From Cuspidothrix sp046080125 (GTDB lineage Bacteria; Cyanobacteriota; Cyanobacteriia; Cyanobacteriales; Nostocaceae), in contig JBJTTJ010000022.1 of NCBI GenBank assembly GCA_046080125.1, forward strand, positions 1 through 6,376: a stretch of DNA of 6,376 nucleotides. Reading direction: 5' to 3'. Every line of letters starts with the position of its first letter. Position 1 is the stretch's first letter. A program made the translations under genes and the position numbers. The notes below the pieces were generated by a model. The model had not been told where the DNA came from. It was given only the letters and a program-made list of their open reading frames with translations, and did no database searches. Shown here piece by piece: positions 4,888 through 6,376 of the stretch.

Positions 4888-6204
4888 ATGTTATTAAAAC
4901 GCTCCTTCCCTAAAATTCCCTGGCAATCTTGGTTTAAGCCCTGGCAACAAATGGATGGGCTATTATTTATTTTACCAGTTGCCGTAAGTATGTTCGGTGG
5001 ACTGATGATTTTGAGTACAGAACTAAAGCAACCTGTCACTGACTGGTGGTGGCACTGGTTAATAGCTGCCATTGGTACAACTATCGCCCTATTTTTAGCC
5101 CGTTGCCGATACGAACATCTCATCCGGTGGCATTGGTTCACCTATGGATTAACCAACTTTAGTTTAATAGCAGTGATGATTGCTGGTACTAGCGCCAAAG
5201 GCGCGCAGCGTTGGATTAGTATTGCTGGTTTTAATGTCCAACCCTCAGAATTTGCTAAAATAGGATTAATCATCACCTTAGCCGCTTTATTACATAAGTC
5301 CACAGCCTCCACTATAGATAGTCTTCTCCGTGTTTTGGCTATTACAGCTATCCCGTGGGCTTTGGTGTTTTTACAGCCAGATTTGGCTACATCACTGGTG
5401 TTTGGGGCAATATTTTTAGGAATGTTGTATTGGGCAAATGCCAACCCCGGCTGGTTAATACTGATGATGTCACCGATCATAGCGGCAATTCTATTTAGTA
5501 TCTCTTGGCCACTATCAACACCAATCATTATATCTAAAGATATATCACTCAGCATATTAGGTTTACTCTGGGCAGTAGCAATGGGAATAGTCGGTTGGTT
5601 TACTCTCCCCTGGAGGCGGTTTGGTATTGGTGCTATTGGTTCATTATCTCTGAATATGTTGGGTGGTGAATTAGGTATTTTCGCCTGGAATCATATATTA
5701 AAGGAATATCAAAAAAACCGCCTGAGTGTATTTATCAACCCAGAACATGATCCCCTTGGCGCTGGTTATCACTTGATTCAATCTCGTATTGCTATTGGTG
5801 CCGGTGAGGTGTGGGGTTGGGGTCTATTTAAAGGCCCCATGACTCAGCTAAATTTCGTCCCTGAACAGCATACAGACTTTATTTTCTCTGCTGTTGCTGA
5901 AGAATTTGGTCTTGTGGGTTGTTTAATTTTATTATCCGTCTTTTTCTTAATCTGCTTACGTCTACTTCATGTAGCTCAAACCGCTAAGGATAATTTTGGC
6001 TCATTATTAGCTATTGGCGTTTTGTCCATGATTGTATTTCAACTGATTGTTAATGTCGGTATGACCGTTGGTTTAGCACCTGTTGCGGGAATTCCCCTCC
6101 CTTGGATGAGTTATGGACGCTCGGCCATGCTCACTAATTTTATTGCCATCGGCATAGTAGAATCTGTAGCTAATTATCGTCAACGGCAAAAGTATTGGGT
6201 TTAA
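4888..6204 (+). CDS. rodA: SEDS-family peptidoglycan polymerase RodA
   Basis: RodA polymerises lipid II into glycan strands during cell elongation, working with a class B penicillin-binding protein in the cytoplasmic membrane. The 438-residue product has about ten hydrophobic spans starting near residue 25. SEDS landmarks (numbered from this start) are KGAQRWI (104-110), QPSEFAK (118-124), QPDLATS (163-169), YQKNRLSVFINPEHDP..GAGYH (274-295) and VPEQHTDFIF (324-333); Asp330 in HTDF corresponds to the catalytic Asp of RodA. The usual SYGGS motif near the C-terminus reads SYGRS (Arg411), which I believe is common in cyanobacteria. An upstream in-frame GTG at 4822 would add 22 residues, but that stretch is a pyrimidine-rich, low-complexity leader (C7 run at 4851-4857) that looks non-coding, and MLLKRS fits a normal RodA N-terminus. 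Neither start has a Shine-Dalgarno. RodA is preferred over FtsW from the sequence pattern, with moderate certainty. No partner penicillin-binding protein gene lies nearby. Confidence 0.9.
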   Translation: MLLKRSFPKIPWQSWFKPWQQMDGLLFILPVAVSMFGGLMILSTELKQPVTDWWWHWLIAAIGTTIALFLARCRYEHLIRWHWFTYGLTNFSLIAVMIAGTSAKGAQRWISIAGFNVQPSEFAKIGLIITLAALLHKSTASTIDSLLRVLAITAIPWALVFLQPDLATSLVFGAIFLGMLYWANANPGWLILMMSPIIAAILFSISWPLSTPIIISKDISLSILGLLWAVAMGIVGWFTLPWRRFGIGAIGSLSLNMLGGELGIFAWNHILKEYQKNRLSVFINPEHDPLGAGYHLIQSRIAIGAGEVWGWGLFKGPMTQLNFVPEQHTDFIFSAVAEEFGLVGCLILLSVFFLICLRLLHVAQTAKDNFGSLLAIGVLSMIVFQLIVNVGMTVGLAPVAGIPLPWMSYGRSAMLTNFIAIGIVESVANYRQRQKYWV

Positions 6205-6205
6205 A

Positions 6206-6268
6206 AGTTACCAGTTACCAATTAGCTGTTACCAATGACCAATCACCAATTACCAATTACCAATTAAG
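6206..6268. repeat. Nine-unit degenerate heptamer (STRR) array between rodA and ndhS
   Basis: From 2 bp after the rodA stop, 63 bp divide without gaps into nine 7-mers: AGTTACC, AGTTACC, AATTAGC, TGTTACC, AATGACC, AATCACC, AATTACC, AATTACC, AATTAAG. The consensus is AATTACC. It fills most of the 94-bp rodA-ndhS spacer, ending 30 bp before ndhS. The exact period of 7 with substitutions and no indels is the STRR signature. No stable hairpin is evident. Confidence 0.88.
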
Positions 6269-6298
6269 CTATTAAGTAGGAAACCAATAAGAGTAAAT

Positions 6299-6376
6299 AT
6301 GATGATTCTACCCGGAGCAACTGTTCGCGTTAACAATCCTGCTGATATATATTATCGGTTTGAAGGACTTGTACAA
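6299..6376 (+). CDS. ndhS: NAD(P)H dehydrogenase (NDH-1) subunit NdhS, N-terminal fragment
   Basis: Only the first 26 codons lie in the window, reading MMILPGATVRVNNPADIYYR then FEGLVQ. The MILPGATVRV..P.D.YYR(F/Y)EGLVQ pattern is the start of cyanobacterial NdhS, a small SH3-like subunit on the stromal/cytoplasmic arm of photosynthetic NDH-1 (the counterpart of chloroplast CRR31) that helps bind ferredoxin for cyclic electron flow. Two adjacent ATGs (6299 and 6302) are possible starts; a weak AAGAG at 6289-6293 lies 5 or 8 nt upstream of them. The family usually begins MILPG, so 6302 may be the true start. The 3' end lies outside the window. It is on the same strand as rodA, separated by the heptamer array. 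Confidence 0.88.
   Translation, partial: MMILPGATVRVNNPADIYYRFEGLVQ

Noticed and set aside
4881..5141. 86-codon open frame antisense to the start of rodA
   Set aside because: It overlaps rodA and its leader; the composition is odd (Cys/His/Gln-rich) and shows no protein family pattern.
5142..5555. 137-codon open frame antisense to rodA
   Set aside because: It lies wholly inside the strongly supported rodA gene, has no recognisable domain, and its residues mirror the complement of transmembrane codons.
6206..6268. CRISPR-like repeat array
   Set aside because: Units are 7 bp and contiguous, without spacers, and no cas gene is present; this is a short tandem repeat.

Overview
The window looks like ordinary core chromosome from a filamentous, probably heterocyst-forming cyanobacterium (Nostocales; Nostoc/Anabaena-like). 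The evidence is a set of cyanobacterial marker genes (thf1/psb29, hemF, the cyanobacterial form of mrp, and the first codons of ndhS), three HIP1 octamers (GCGATCGC) in 6.4 kb, AT-rich spacers, and several degenerate heptanucleotide tandem arrays (STRR type) plus dispersed palindromes of the kind familiar from Nostoc genomes.

Layout. Positions 1-291 (+) hold the 3' end of a gene whose product ends in a PD-(D/E)XK nuclease-like domain; this is the only accessory-looking gene. It converges with a minus-strand group: thf1 (389-1078), a single-domain STAS protein (1152-1520) and hemF (1645-2691). A 351-bp divergent spacer (2692-3042) separates these from a plus-strand group: a small SRPBCC/START-like protein (3043-3573), mrp (3705-4775), the SEDS-family gene rodA (best start 4888, end 6204) and the first 26 codons of ndhS (from 6299, cut by the window end).

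Functions. thf1 acts in thylakoid FtsH protease and photosystem II maintenance, hemF makes protoporphyrinogen IX for heme and chlorophyll, ndhS is the ferredoxin-docking subunit of photosynthetic NDH-1, mrp is a P-loop ATPase linked to Fe-S cluster carriage, and rodA is the peptidoglycan polymerase of cell elongation. The neighbourhood is therefore mostly photosynthesis and housekeeping. Nothing ties these genes into one dedicated system.

Intergenic DNA is the more unusual part. Nearly every spacer carries its own short repeat: a hairpin at 351-384, a heptamer array with an inverted arm that runs into the hemF stop codon (1595-1650), a 10-bp tandem duplication just before the SRPBCC gene (3010-3029), an ACTGACA heptamer array (3594-3617), a perfect 20-bp palindrome (4797-4816) and a nine-unit heptamer array (6206-6268). 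I see no mobile element, CRISPR array, tRNA, rRNA or convincing new multigene system.
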